A stretch of DNA of 21,213 nucleotides from NCBI GenBank assembly GCA_030043855.1, contig JASHWW010000002.1, positions 1 to 21,213 of the forward strand, read 5' to 3'. The stretch's first letter is position 1. The number at the start of each line of letters is the position of its first letter. The position numbers and the translations under genes were made by a program. Shown in pieces: positions 7,298-13,938 of the stretch. The notes under the pieces are model-generated. The model was not told where the DNA came from. It ran no database searches and saw only the letters and a list, made by a program, of their open reading frames with translations. The DNA comes from Thermoplasmata archaeon (GTDB taxonomy: Archaea; Thermoplasmatota; Thermoplasmata; Lutacidiplasmatales; UBA184).

Positions 7298-8059
7298 CTA
7301 CCGCCCCCGGACCGTGCGGCGCGCCCAGTAGACCGCGAAGGCGAACAGGCCGACCGCTTCGACCACGAGGCCGCCGGCCGCGAGCGCGATCTGGCCCGTC
7401 GAGAGGGCGGTGACCCCGGTCGCCCACTGCATGAGCGACGACGCCGCGCTCGGCGGCATCAGGAGCGCGACCGGGCGCAACGCGACCGGGAAGAGCGCGA
7501 GCGGGTAGAAGACCGGCGGGAGCACCCCGAAGATGTTGAAGAAGAGGCTCGAGTACGCCCAGATCGCCCGGTTGTCCCGGAAGGCGGTCGAGAAGACGTA
7601 CCCGATCGACGCCGCCGACACCCAGACCGCGGCGCCGAGCCCGAGCAGCAGCACCAGTTCGGCGGCGTTCAGCGGCACCACGATCGTCGCGAGCACCCCG
7701 ACGACGATCACCGGTCCGAGGTAGACCGTCAGGATGCCGGCCGACATGCCGAGGAAGTACGCTTCGGCCGAGAGCGGACCGGCCAGGTAGAGGTCGTTCG
7801 CCTTGTGGTCGATCCGCACGTAGGCGGCCTCGTTGAGCACCCGCGCCCCCATCTGGAACGTCGAGAAGAGCACCGCACCGACCAGCGCGACCCCGATCAG
7901 TCCGGGGTTGAGGATCCAGACGAAGACGAGGAGAACCCCCTGGACGACCATCGAGGTCGCCATCGCGAGCGACTCGTGCGCCTGGACGAGGACCTCCGTC
8001 CAGTAGAACGCGGGAAACCCCCGGAACGGCCGGACCGAGGTCGACGACTCATTCTTCAT
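7298..8059 (-). CDS. ABC-2 type transporter permease (first of two)
   Basis: A 253-residue membrane protein from ATG 8059, overlapping the end of the ATPase gene by 11 nt. About six hydrophobic segments: ATSMVVQGVLLVFVWIL, GVALVGAVLFSTF, LTVYLGPVIVVGVLATIVV, ELVLLLGLGAAVWVS, the LPPVFYPLALFPVALRPVALLMPPS region, and IALAAGGLVVEAVGLFAFAVYW. The YP..LFP..LRP..LLMPPS pattern matches the equivalent LYYPLSALPPLW..FLPTTY stretch of its neighbour, so the two permeases are paralogous and probably heterodimerise. Tight packing implies translational coupling. Confidence 0.88.
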   Translation of the reverse strand: MKNESSTSVRPFRGFPAFYWTEVLVQAHESLAMATSMVVQGVLLVFVWILNPGLIGVALVGAVLFSTFQMGARVLNEAAYVRIDHKANDLYLAGPLSAEAYFLGMSAGILTVYLGPVIVVGVLATIVVPLNAAELVLLLGLGAAVWVSAASIGYVFSTAFRDNRAIWAYSSLFFNIFGVLPPVFYPLALFPVALRPVALLMPPSAASSLMQWATGVTALSTGQIALAAGGLVVEAVGLFAFAVYWARRTVRGR

Positions 8060-8975
8060 CGATCGACCGCCCCACGACGCGGAGGAACGCTTCCTCGAGG
8101 GTCACCGGACCGACCGTGGCGGTGAGCTGGTTGCGGACCGCGACATCCATCAATTCGCCGAGGCGCTCGGGGGCCACGATCACGCTGAGCGAGTCCCCGT
8201 CGGGAACGCATTCGCCGAACGAACGGAACTGCTCGACCCGCGTCGCCCCCCGGAGCAGCAGGACCTTCAGCGTCCCGCCGACCGCCCGCTTCAGGTCGTC
8301 GGAGGTCCCGCTGACGAGGACTCGGCCGCGCTCGACGATGTACAGTCGCTGGCTGAGGGCCTCGGCCTCGTCAAGGTAGTGCGTCGTGAGCAGGATCGTC
8401 GAGCCCCGCTGCGTCAGGAGGCGCAGGGACGACCACACCGAGCGGCGGGCGAACGGGTCCATCCCGATCGTCGGTTCGTCCAGGAACAGCAGCGGGGCCT
8501 CGGTCGCGATGACGGTGGCGACCATCGTCCGTTGCCGTTGGCCGCCCGAGAGGGTGATCGACAGCCGGTCGGCGAACTCGGTCAGCCCCATGCGATGCAG
8601 GGACTCCTCGGTGCGAGCCTTGGCGGTCTCCCGCGTGAGACCGCGGGCGCGCAGGTACGTGTAGACCTGCTCGCGTGGGGTGAGGTGGAAGAACGGTTTC
8701 CCCTCCTGCGGCACGACCGCGATGTACGGCCGGGCGCGTTCCGGGGTCCGGTCGATGTCGAACCCGAAGACCCGGATCTCCCCCGACGTCGGCCGGAGGA
8801 GCGTGGAGGCGATCTTGAGGAAAGTCGTCTTCCCGGCGCCGTTGCGGCCGAGCAGCGCGACCCGCTCGCCGCGACGCACGTTCATCGAGACGCCGGCGAG
8901 CGCCTCGACCTCGGGCGAGCCCTTCGTCCGGTAGACCTTGCGCAGGTCCCGGCTCCACAGCGCCTCGTCCGTCAC
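8049..8975 (-). CDS. ABC exporter ATP-binding protein (DrrA/CcmA-like)
   Basis: A 308-residue ATPase from GTG 8975. Motifs: Walker A GRNGAGKTTF (about residues 43-52), Q-loop VVPQEGKPFF, signature LSGGQRQR (about 143), Walker B LLFLDEP, H-loop LTTHYLDEAEAL. The C-terminal 80 residues (SFGECVPDGDSLSVIVAPERL, TVGPVTLEEAFLRVVGRS) form the accessory domain seen in DrrA-like drug or lipid exporters. It is the first recognisable gene of a three-gene operon with two ABC-2 permeases. The start is uncertain: no TATA-like element lies 25-30 nt upstream, and the nearest good one is at 9178-9186. An inverted repeat covers the start codon. Confidence 0.92.
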   Translation of the reverse strand: MTDEALWSRDLRKVYRTKGSPEVEALAGVSMNVRRGERVALLGRNGAGKTTFLKIASTLLRPTSGEIRVFGFDIDRTPERARPYIAVVPQEGKPFFHLTPREQVYTYLRARGLTRETAKARTEESLHRMGLTEFADRLSITLSGGQRQRTMVATVIATEAPLLFLDEPTIGMDPFARRSVWSSLRLLTQRGSTILLTTHYLDEAEALSQRLYIVERGRVLVSGTSDDLKRAVGGTLKVLLLRGATRVEQFRSFGECVPDGDSLSVIVAPERLGELMDVAVRNQLTATVGPVTLEEAFLRVVGRSIDEE

Positions 8976-8985
8976 GGTACGTGAC
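8971..8985. promoter_or_regulatory. Inverted repeat over the exporter start codon (possible operator or mRNA hairpin)
   Basis: The plus strand reads GTCACGGTACGTGAC: 6-nt arms GTCACG/CGTGAC around a 3-nt centre. It spans the GTG start of the ATPase gene (8973-8975). It could be a repressor site or hide the start codon in a hairpin. It could also be chance in a GC-rich region. Confidence 0.3.
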
Positions 8986-9011
8986 CCACATGCCCCAGGG
9001 GCCGGCCCTCG

Positions 9012-9029
9012 GGGCGCGCCGGCGCGCCC
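9012..9029. repeat. 18-bp perfect palindrome upstream of the exporter operon
   Basis: GGGCGCGCCGGCGCGCCC equals its own reverse complement. It lies 37-54 nt upstream of the ATPase start, in the longest gene-poor gap of the window (8976-9221). No other role for this gap is visible apart from a TATA-like element at its far end. Confidence 0.45.
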
Positions 9030-9177
9030 GTCAGTTCCACGGGTCGCGGCGCACGACGCGGTCGGAGCGGCGTCCGACCGACCGGCCGGTGCCGGGCGGG
9101 TCCGCCCGCCGGCCGCCCGTCGACCGAACCGTCCGGTCCGTCACGTTCGTTCTCCTCGGCGAACGACCCAGACACTT

Positions 9178-9186
9178 CCCATAAGG
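9178..9186 (-). promoter_or_regulatory. TATA-like element, probable promoter of the exporter operon
   Basis: The minus strand reads CCTTATGGG, similar to the CTTATG cores before the binding-protein gene and the flippase. Transcription would start near 9155, giving an unusually long leader of about 180 nt before GTG 8975. The leader holds the palindrome at 9012-9029. Confidence 0.4.
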
Positions 9187-9221
9187 TCTTCCGAGGCGAG
9201 GAAACCTGTCGGCCGCCGGGC

Positions 9222-10964
9222 TCACGGGGATTTCGGGAGCTCGTCGTCCTTCGGGATCTCCGACTCCGGGGCGATCTCCGGGAGCTCGCGCGTGCCGCTG
9301 AACGTCTCGGGGAGCTCCGTCGACCGGAGCCCCTTCGCGCGCGCGAGGTCGACCGGGGCGAGGTCCGGGGCGCTCCGCTTCCAGCAGAGGCGGGAGAGCG
9401 GGCCGTAGATCCCCGCCGGGATCCCGATCGAGCGGCCGATCCGCTCGACGTCCTCGCGCGTCAGTTCCCCGATCGCGGCGAGCACGAAGAAGTAGACCAC
9501 GAAGCCGATCACGACGGCGGCGAGCAGCTGGTACCAGGTGCTGACCGGGAAGAGGTGGAAGTGGTTCAGTAGCCACAGCGCGGTGAACGATCCGGCGGCG
9601 CTCCCGGTGATCCCCGCGATCGACCAGGGGTGGATGTGGACCCGGATCAGCGTCTCCATGAAGTAGGTGTTGAGCGCCAGCGCGGCGACCGACGAGAGGA
9701 GCACGGCGATCGACCCGGCGACGATCCCCGGCTGGATCGCGAACGGCCCCCACGGGGGCATGATGAGCGCGACCGCGACGAACAGCACGGTCACCTGGGT
9801 GCTCGTAATGTACAGTTCCAGACGCTGGCGGCCGATCGCGTTGATGCTCGATTGGATGATCTGGCTGAGCGCGAGCGGGATCGCCCCGATCACGAGGATC
9901 GCGAGCGGCGTCGCCCCGGGCCCGGCGTAGCGGGCGTTGGCGAAGACGTTGAGGAAATTGTATCGGTAGGTGACGAGGGCGACGACCCCCGGCACGAGCA
10001 GCATCGCCGAATAACGCAAAGCCTGCCACGTCCCCCGACGGACCGACTCGTAGCGTTCTTGTTGATGGAGCCCGGCGATGTACGGGAACAGCGGCGTCGT
10101 CACGGCGGCCGGGAGCGAGAGCACGAGGATCCGCCAGCCGTTCGCTGCGAGGAAGATCGAGAGCTGGACGCGACCGAGCCCCGCTCCGACGATGAGCGGG
10201 ATCATGTTCGTGACCAGGTAGTTCAGCATCAGACTCCCCATCAACGGCCAGGCGAAGCGGAACAGCCGCGATCCCTCCGACCACGAGAACCCCTTGATCC
10301 TCGGCCACAGCGCCGGCAGGCTGTAGAGCGCCGAGGAGCTCGCCCCGACCGCGTACGCGAGGGTGATCCCTTCGACCGTCTTGACGGCGTACGCGACGTA
10401 GATCAGGACCGGGAGGCGGACGATCGCCTCGACGAGGCCGGGATACTGGGCCTTCAGGGAGTTCCCGAGGCCGATGAACATCTGGTTGTAGACGGTCGAG
10501 AACGACCAGAGGACGGGAAGCGCGAGGAAGATCCCGAGCGAGAGCAGTTGCGACGGATTCTGGGCGAGCTGGGCGCCGAAGATCGGGATCGGCGCGAGCG
10601 CGAAGAGGATCAACCCCGCCGCGGCGACCATCAGCATCCGCACGACCAGGTAGGTCGTCGTGTTGTCGAGCGCGGACTTTCCGCGGGCGAGGTAGTACGT
10701 GTACGCCGTCCCGAGCCGGAGGTCGCCGACGCCGTTGATCGACGACCCGATCAGGAGGAACAGCTGCGCGGTCCCGAGCAGCGCCTGGCCGGCGACCGAG
10801 ATCCCGACCTGCTTGTAGAGGGCGATGCTCCCGATGACACCGATGAACTGGATCGCCAGGCTCGCGCCGAAGACGGCGCCCGAACTGAGGGTCAGCGAGT
10901 GCGCTTGCTGCGGGACCGCGGGAACCGGGCGGGGCGACTCGTTCGAGGTGCCCGACGCCCCCAC
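9222..10964 (-). CDS. Wzx-like polysaccharide/lipid-linked oligosaccharide flippase (MOP superfamily)
   Basis: A 580-residue multi-pass membrane protein from GTG 10964. About 14 hydrophobic segments span residues 25-500, starting SGAVFGASLAIQFIGVIGSIALYKQVG, as in polysaccharide biosynthesis (Wzx/PST) exporters, which flip lipid-linked sugars across the membrane. Other family-like features are GLGNSLKAQYPGLVEAIVRLPV and the mid-protein NYLVTNMIPLIVGAGLG. The last 80 residues are a hydrophilic, acidic, Pro/Glu-rich cytoplasmic tail (PEIAPESEIPKDDELPKSP). In archaea such proteins supply N-glycosylation or surface polysaccharide; the glycosite-rich thermopsin in this window is a plausible client (inference). 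No glycosyltransferase is adjacent. A TATA-like element 33-40 nt upstream supports the start. Confidence 0.88.
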   Translation of the reverse strand: MGASGTSNESPRPVPAVPQQAHSLTLSSGAVFGASLAIQFIGVIGSIALYKQVGISVAGQALLGTAQLFLLIGSSINGVGDLRLGTAYTYYLARGKSALDNTTTYLVVRMLMVAAAGLILFALAPIPIFGAQLAQNPSQLLSLGIFLALPVLWSFSTVYNQMFIGLGNSLKAQYPGLVEAIVRLPVLIYVAYAVKTVEGITLAYAVGASSSALYSLPALWPRIKGFSWSEGSRLFRFAWPLMGSLMLNYLVTNMIPLIVGAGLGRVQLSIFLAANGWRILVLSLPAAVTTPLFPYIAGLHQQERYESVRRGTWQALRYSAMLLVPGVVALVTYRYNFLNVFANARYAGPGATPLAILVIGAIPLALSQIIQSSINAIGRQRLELYITSTQVTVLFVAVALIMPPWGPFAIQPGIVAGSIAVLLSSVAALALNTYFMETLIRVHIHPWSIAGITGSAAGSFTALWLLNHFHLFPVSTWYQLLAAVVIGFVVYFFVLAAIGELTREDVERIGRSIGIPAGIYGPLSRLCWKRSAPDLAPVDLARAKGLRSTELPETFSGTRELPEIAPESEIPKDDELPKSP

Positions 10965-10996
10965 AGGAGACCGGGAAGCCGATGGCGGCCACCCGC

Positions 10997-11004
10997 ACTT
11001 ATGC
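10997..11004 (-). promoter_or_regulatory. TATA-like element of the flippase gene
   Basis: The minus strand reads GCATAAGT, 33-40 nt upstream of GTG 10964, giving a leader of about 10-15 nt. It lies just downstream of the VOC gene stop, so the flippase need not depend on that gene's transcript. Confidence 0.45.
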
Positions 11005-11029
11005 CCGTCGCTCTACGGGGGCCCGGCCG

Positions 11030-11434
11030 TCACGCCCCCGGCCGGGACGTCGGAGGGAGGTCGTCCGAACGGCGTTCGTACAGTTCGATCCAGACGCCGT
11101 CCGGGTCGGCGAGGAACGTGAGGCGAACGTCGCCTTCCACGAAGGCCGGAATGCGGACCTTCCCTCCGAGCGCGACCAGGCGGCGCGTGACCCCGTCCAG
11201 ATCCTCGACCCGGAATCCGAGGTGGTCCAGCTCGTCGCCTTCTCGATACTGTGGGTCGCCCGGATAGTAGTTGAGCTCGAGCTTGGCGCCCGAACCGGGA
11301 TCGGTGAGTTCGAGCCAAACGCCGCCGGCGGCCATGCGACCGGAACTCCCGCGACGTAGGCCGAGGCCCTCCGTATAGAACCGAACCGACCGCTCGAGGT
11401 CCCGAACGCGAATCCCCGTGTACTCCAGCGTCAT
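11030..11434 (-). CDS. VOC (glyoxalase/bleomycin-resistance/dioxygenase) family protein
   Basis: A 134-residue protein from ATG 11434; GTG 11449 is an alternative giving 139 residues. It has two beta-alpha-beta-beta-beta units: YTGIRVRDLERSVRFYTEGL with LRRGSSGRM and KLELNYY, then LDHLGFRVEDLDGVTRRLV with VRLTFLADPDGVWIELYE. VOC proteins usually bind a divalent metal with four ligands, one from each of four strands. Here Glu (LELNYY), His (DHLGF) and Glu (WIELYE) are kept, but the first His is not visible (EYTGIRV). Activity may therefore be altered, or the ligand may come from elsewhere. A weak CGCTACC element about 25 nt upstream favours ATG 11434. The substrate is unknown. Confidence 0.85.
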   Translation of the reverse strand: MTLEYTGIRVRDLERSVRFYTEGLGLRRGSSGRMAAGGVWLELTDPGSGAKLELNYYPGDPQYREGDELDHLGFRVEDLDGVTRRLVALGGKVRIPAFVEGDVRLTFLADPDGVWIELYERRSDDLPPTSRPGA

Positions 11435-11496
11435 GCTACGCTCCGGCACTTCGAAGGTAGCGAACGGCGAGAACCGCGACCCGGCATGGAGAGGGA

Positions 11497-11657
11497 TGGG
11501 AGCACGGGGATTTGAACCCCGATATGCGGGTCTCTCCGCGCGCTCCAGTCACTCGTCACGGGGGCGCAGTGCGCCCCTCCGCAGACCCGTAATCGCAGGG
11601 GACCGGACGGTCGCCCTGACTGGAGCCCGCTGGTCTGCCAGATTAGCCTATGCTCCC
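11497..11657 (-). tRNA. tRNA-Trp (CCA anticodon) with an 88-nt intron
   Basis: The mature 73-nt cloverleaf is split as exon 1 11657-11620 and exon 2 11531-11497. The acceptor GGGAGCA pairs with TGCTCCC, with discriminator A at 11497 and no encoded CCA. The D loop AATCTGGCA has A14, G18G19 and A21; the D stem is weak, with a C12-A23 mismatch. The anticodon stem GCGGG pairs with CCCGC, and the loop is CTCCAGA with CCA at 34-36. The variable loop is ATAT (an A15-U48 Levitt pair is possible). The T arm CGGGG-TTCAAAT-CCCCG is perfect. The intron lies between positions 37 and 38, the canonical archaeal site, so splicing by the tRNA endonuclease is expected. A TATA-like element lies 27-34 nt upstream. 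Confidence 0.93.
11532..11619 (-). other. tRNA-Trp intron with two hairpins and an antisense to the anticodon loop
   Basis: The 88-nt intron interrupts tRNA-Trp after G37. CTCC of the anticodon loop (C32-C35) pairs with GGAG at the intron 3' end, leaving AGA as the 3' bulge, so the splice motif is bulge-helix-loop-like; no strong outer helix was found. The 5' part (11596-11618) forms a 10-bp hairpin with one bulged C. A second hairpin (11561-11577) has arms GGGGCGC/GCGCCCC. TGACTGGAGC (11542-11551) is the exact complement of GCTCCAGTCA (11617-11626), which covers G31 to G37 plus three intron bases. It follows a C-box-like GTGACGA (11553-11559). Haloarchaeal tRNA-Trp introns encode box C/D methylation guides; here no D box (CTGA) is visible. 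Confidence 0.85.
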
Positions 11658-11683
11658 TCCGACCGTTCGGGGAGAGCCGGACG

Positions 11684-11691
11684 ACTTAGCC
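11684..11691 (-). promoter_or_regulatory. TATA-like element of tRNA-Trp
   Basis: The minus strand reads GGCTAAGT around these positions, 27-34 nt upstream of the tRNA 5' end. This is the usual archaeal spacing, with transcription starting at or just before G1. Confidence 0.45.
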
Positions 11692-11742
11692 TTTGTTGTC
11701 CGAGGGCGGGCTCGCGGGCCACGGGCCGGCGCATCGGGGCAA

Positions 11743-11750
11743 CCCTTATG
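11743..11750 (+). promoter_or_regulatory. TATA-like element of the BtuFCD-like operon
   Basis: The element CCCTTATG lies 26-33 nt before ATG 11776. It predicts a leaderless or nearly leaderless operon mRNA and supports that start over the longer open frame reaching back to 11650. Confidence 0.5.
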
Positions 11751-11775
11751 TTCAAGGCTGTTTGCCCGGAGTCTA

Positions 11776-12813
11776 ATGTCTTTGAATGCGGCGTCACCGC
11801 CCCCCGCGCCTCGCGTCCGCACGGTTTCCGCCGCGGTCTTCGCGGTCGGACTGATCATCGTGGCCGGCCTCGCCATCGCCGGCACCGCGGTGTACTACGA
11901 GTTGAAGCCGGCGAGCGGCCCCTCGCCCGGGACCCCCGGCACCGTGACGGTGACGGACGATCTGGGTCGGACGGTCACCGTGCCCTACGACCCGAGCCGG
12001 GTCGTCGTCCTCGGGCCGAACATCATGGATTCGATGTTCCGCCTCGGGCTCCGGAGCCACGTCGTCGGGGTCGATTGCTCGCCGGCGGACTACGGTGGAC
12101 TCGCCGGCGACTACTCTCCCGACCAGATCGCGCTCTGGAACCTGTCCGCCTCGATGTGCGTGCAGGCCGAGCCCCTCGTGGTCGAGCAGCTCCTCAACCT
12201 CACTCCCCAGCTCGTCCTGGCGGCCACCATCGTGTCGGTCGCGGGCGTCGAGTCGATCTCGCAGACCTACGGGATCCCGGTCGTCATGCTGCAGCCGGCC
12301 TCGCTCAGCGGGATCCAAGTCGACGTGAGCCTGCTCGGGGAGATCTTCGGGGCCACGACGGCGGCCACGTCGCTCAACGCCCAGCTCTCCACGGTCCTCG
12401 GCAACGCGACCGTCCTCGCCACGAATCTGACGGACGCGGGCGTCCCGTTCCCCACCGTGCTCGTGACCTACTCGGTCGATTCCAACGGCTACTGGTCGTT
12501 CGGTCCGGCCACGTTCGGTGAGTCGCTGGTGGAGATCGCCTGCGGGACCAGCATCTCGGCGAACGCTACGCTGCCGTACCCGGAGCTCTCGCCCGAACAG
12601 GTGCTGGTCGCCAACCCGCAGATCATCATCTACGGCACCGGCTACGGGCTGAACGAGTCGACGTACGCGACGGGGATGTTCTGGTCGGACTTCGGGGCCG
12701 TGCAGGACGGACAGGTCTACGGCCTGAACTCGAACTACCTGACCGAGGCGGACCCGACGATGATCCTCCTGGGCCTCCCGGCGCTGATCCAGGTCTTCCA
12801 TCCGGGCGCGTAG
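11776..12813 (+). CDS. Cobalamin/Fe(III)-siderophore ABC transporter substrate-binding protein (BtuF/FecB type)
   Basis: A 345-residue protein from ATG 11776. After a Pro-rich cytoplasmic stub, one hydrophobic segment (VSAAVFAVGLIIVAGLAIAG) anchors it in the membrane, with the binding domain outside. The periplasmic-binding-protein fold of the FecB/BtuF class (PF01497) is seen in VTVTDDLGRTVTVPYDPSRV, then VVVLGPNIMDSMFRLGL, VVGVDCSPADYGG, EQLLNLTPQLVLAATIVS, TYGIPVVMLQP and LSPEQVLVANPQIIIYGTG. The mature part has several N-x-T/S sites. It heads a binding protein-permease-ATPase operon, with 18 nt to the permease start. No substrate-specific motif was recognised; the ATPase extension favours cobalamin (inference). 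Confidence 0.9.
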   Translation: MSLNAASPPPAPRVRTVSAAVFAVGLIIVAGLAIAGTAVYYELKPASGPSPGTPGTVTVTDDLGRTVTVPYDPSRVVVLGPNIMDSMFRLGLRSHVVGVDCSPADYGGLAGDYSPDQIALWNLSASMCVQAEPLVVEQLLNLTPQLVLAATIVSVAGVESISQTYGIPVVMLQPASLSGIQVDVSLLGEIFGATTAATSLNAQLSTVLGNATVLATNLTDAGVPFPTVLVTYSVDSNGYWSFGPATFGESLVEIACGTSISANATLPYPELSPEQVLVANPQIIIYGTGYGLNESTYATGMFWSDFGAVQDGQVYGLNSNYLTEADPTMILLGLPALIQVFHPGA

Positions 12814-12831
12814 CGTAACTACCGGCGCCCC

Positions 12832-13938
12832 GTGTCGGCCCCGGAACCGGTGGTCGAACCGTCCGCGGCGCCCCGCCCCCGCCGTCGTTGGTGGTCCGTT
12901 CTCGCCCTGACGGTAGCTCTGGCGGCGGCGCTCCTCTTCTCGCCCCTGCTGGGCAACGTGCCGATCCCCCCCGAGATCGTGCTGCGCATCCTGCTGCACC
13001 ACCTCACCGGCGGCGTCGCCTTCGCGAATCCGTGCGCGGGGTACGCGGTGAGCCCGTCGCTCTGCACGGCGTACGACGAGATCGTCTGGGAGGCTCGCCT
13101 GCCGGAGGTGCTGCTGGCCCTCGGTGCGGGGGCCGCGCTCGGCGCGTCCGGGGCGAGCCTCCAAGGGGTGTTCCGCAATCCGTTGGCGGACCCGTTCCTG
13201 CTCGGGATCTCCTCGGGGGGGACCGTCGGCGCCGCCTTCGTCTTCGTCTATCAGATCGACGTGCCGCAACAGAACCTCGTCCTGCCGCTGTTCGCCTTCG
13301 TCGGATCGCTCGCCACGGGCGGCGTGATCTTGATCGCCGCCCGGAGCCGATTCGGTGCGGTCGAGACCCTGCTCCTGACGGGCGTGGCCCTGTCGAGCTT
13401 CCTCTCCGCGTGGCTCTCGCTCCTCCTGCTCCTCAATCCCACCGGGAGTCTCCAGGTCGACTTCTGGCTGCTCGGGAACATCGGCGGCGGGACCTGGCCA
13501 ATCGACGGCATCGTGCTCGGCACCTTGCTCATCACCGGCAGCCTCCTCACCCTCTTTGGGCGAGAACTGAACCTGCTCCAGCTGGGGAACGACGTCGCGC
13601 AAAGTCTCGGAGTCGACGTGCGTCGGGTGCGGATCCGGATCCTGCTCCTGACCTCGTTGACCACCGCGGTCGCGGTGGCGTTCACCGGGGTGATCGGATT
13701 CGTGGGGCTCGTCTCCCCCCACATCGTCCGGCGACTGTTCGGAAGCGACTACCGGGTCGTCGTACCCGGTTCGGCGGTCGTCGGCGGTGCCTTCCTGCTG
13801 ATCGCACGGGACACCGCGCTGTGGGCCTACCCGTCCAGCGTCCTCCCGATCGGCATCTTCACCGCCTTCGCCGGCGCGCCGTTCTTCGCCTACCTCCTCT
13901 ACCGGCGGCGGGGCGTTCCCACCATGGGAGGGCTGTGA
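12832..13938 (+). CDS. FecCD/BtuC-family ABC transporter permease
   Basis: A 368-residue membrane protein from GTG 12832. Nine to ten transmembrane segments are predicted by eye. Family signatures are LGAGAALGASGASLQGVFRNPLADPFLLG followed by ISSGGTVGAAF (pieces in order), LLTGVALSSFLSAW, FWLLGNIGGGTW, and near the C-terminus FTGVIGFVGLVSPHIVRRLFG with DYRVVVPGSAVVGGAFLL and LPIGIFTAFAGAPFFAYLL. This family imports iron-siderophores, haem or cobalamin as a homodimer. An insert of about 25 residues after the first helix contains two Cys (ANPCAGYAVSPSLC) that could form an external disulfide; this is unusual for the family as I know it. Its TGA overlaps the ATPase GTG by 4 nt, implying coupled translation. 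Confidence 0.93.
   Translation: MSAPEPVVEPSAAPRPRRRWWSVLALTVALAAALLFSPLLGNVPIPPEIVLRILLHHLTGGVAFANPCAGYAVSPSLCTAYDEIVWEARLPEVLLALGAGAALGASGASLQGVFRNPLADPFLLGISSGGTVGAAFVFVYQIDVPQQNLVLPLFAFVGSLATGGVILIAARSRFGAVETLLLTGVALSSFLSAWLSLLLLLNPTGSLQVDFWLLGNIGGGTWPIDGIVLGTLLITGSLLTLFGRELNLLQLGNDVAQSLGVDVRRVRIRILLLTSLTTAVAVAFTGVIGFVGLVSPHIVRRLFGSDYRVVVPGSAVVGGAFLLIARDTALWAYPSSVLPIGIFTAFAGAPFFAYLLYRRRGVPTMGGL

Noticed and set aside
8972..9175. A 67-residue open frame ending in a GTGA overlap with the exporter ATPase.
   Set aside because: Pro/Arg/Gly-rich with no motif, and its GTG lies only 3 nt from the TATA-like element, so it would be upstream of the expected transcription start. Kept as part of the leader finding but not called as a gene.
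9630..11267. A 545-codon plus-strand open frame opposite the flippase.
   Set aside because: Arg/Glu/Asp-rich low-complexity shadow of the hydrophobic flippase codons, with no motif and no promoter.
11553..11559. A complete box C/D guide RNA in the tRNA-Trp intron.
   Set aside because: Only a C-box-like GTGACGA is visible; no CTGA D or D' box is found in the 88-nt intron, so a guide RNA is not annotated.
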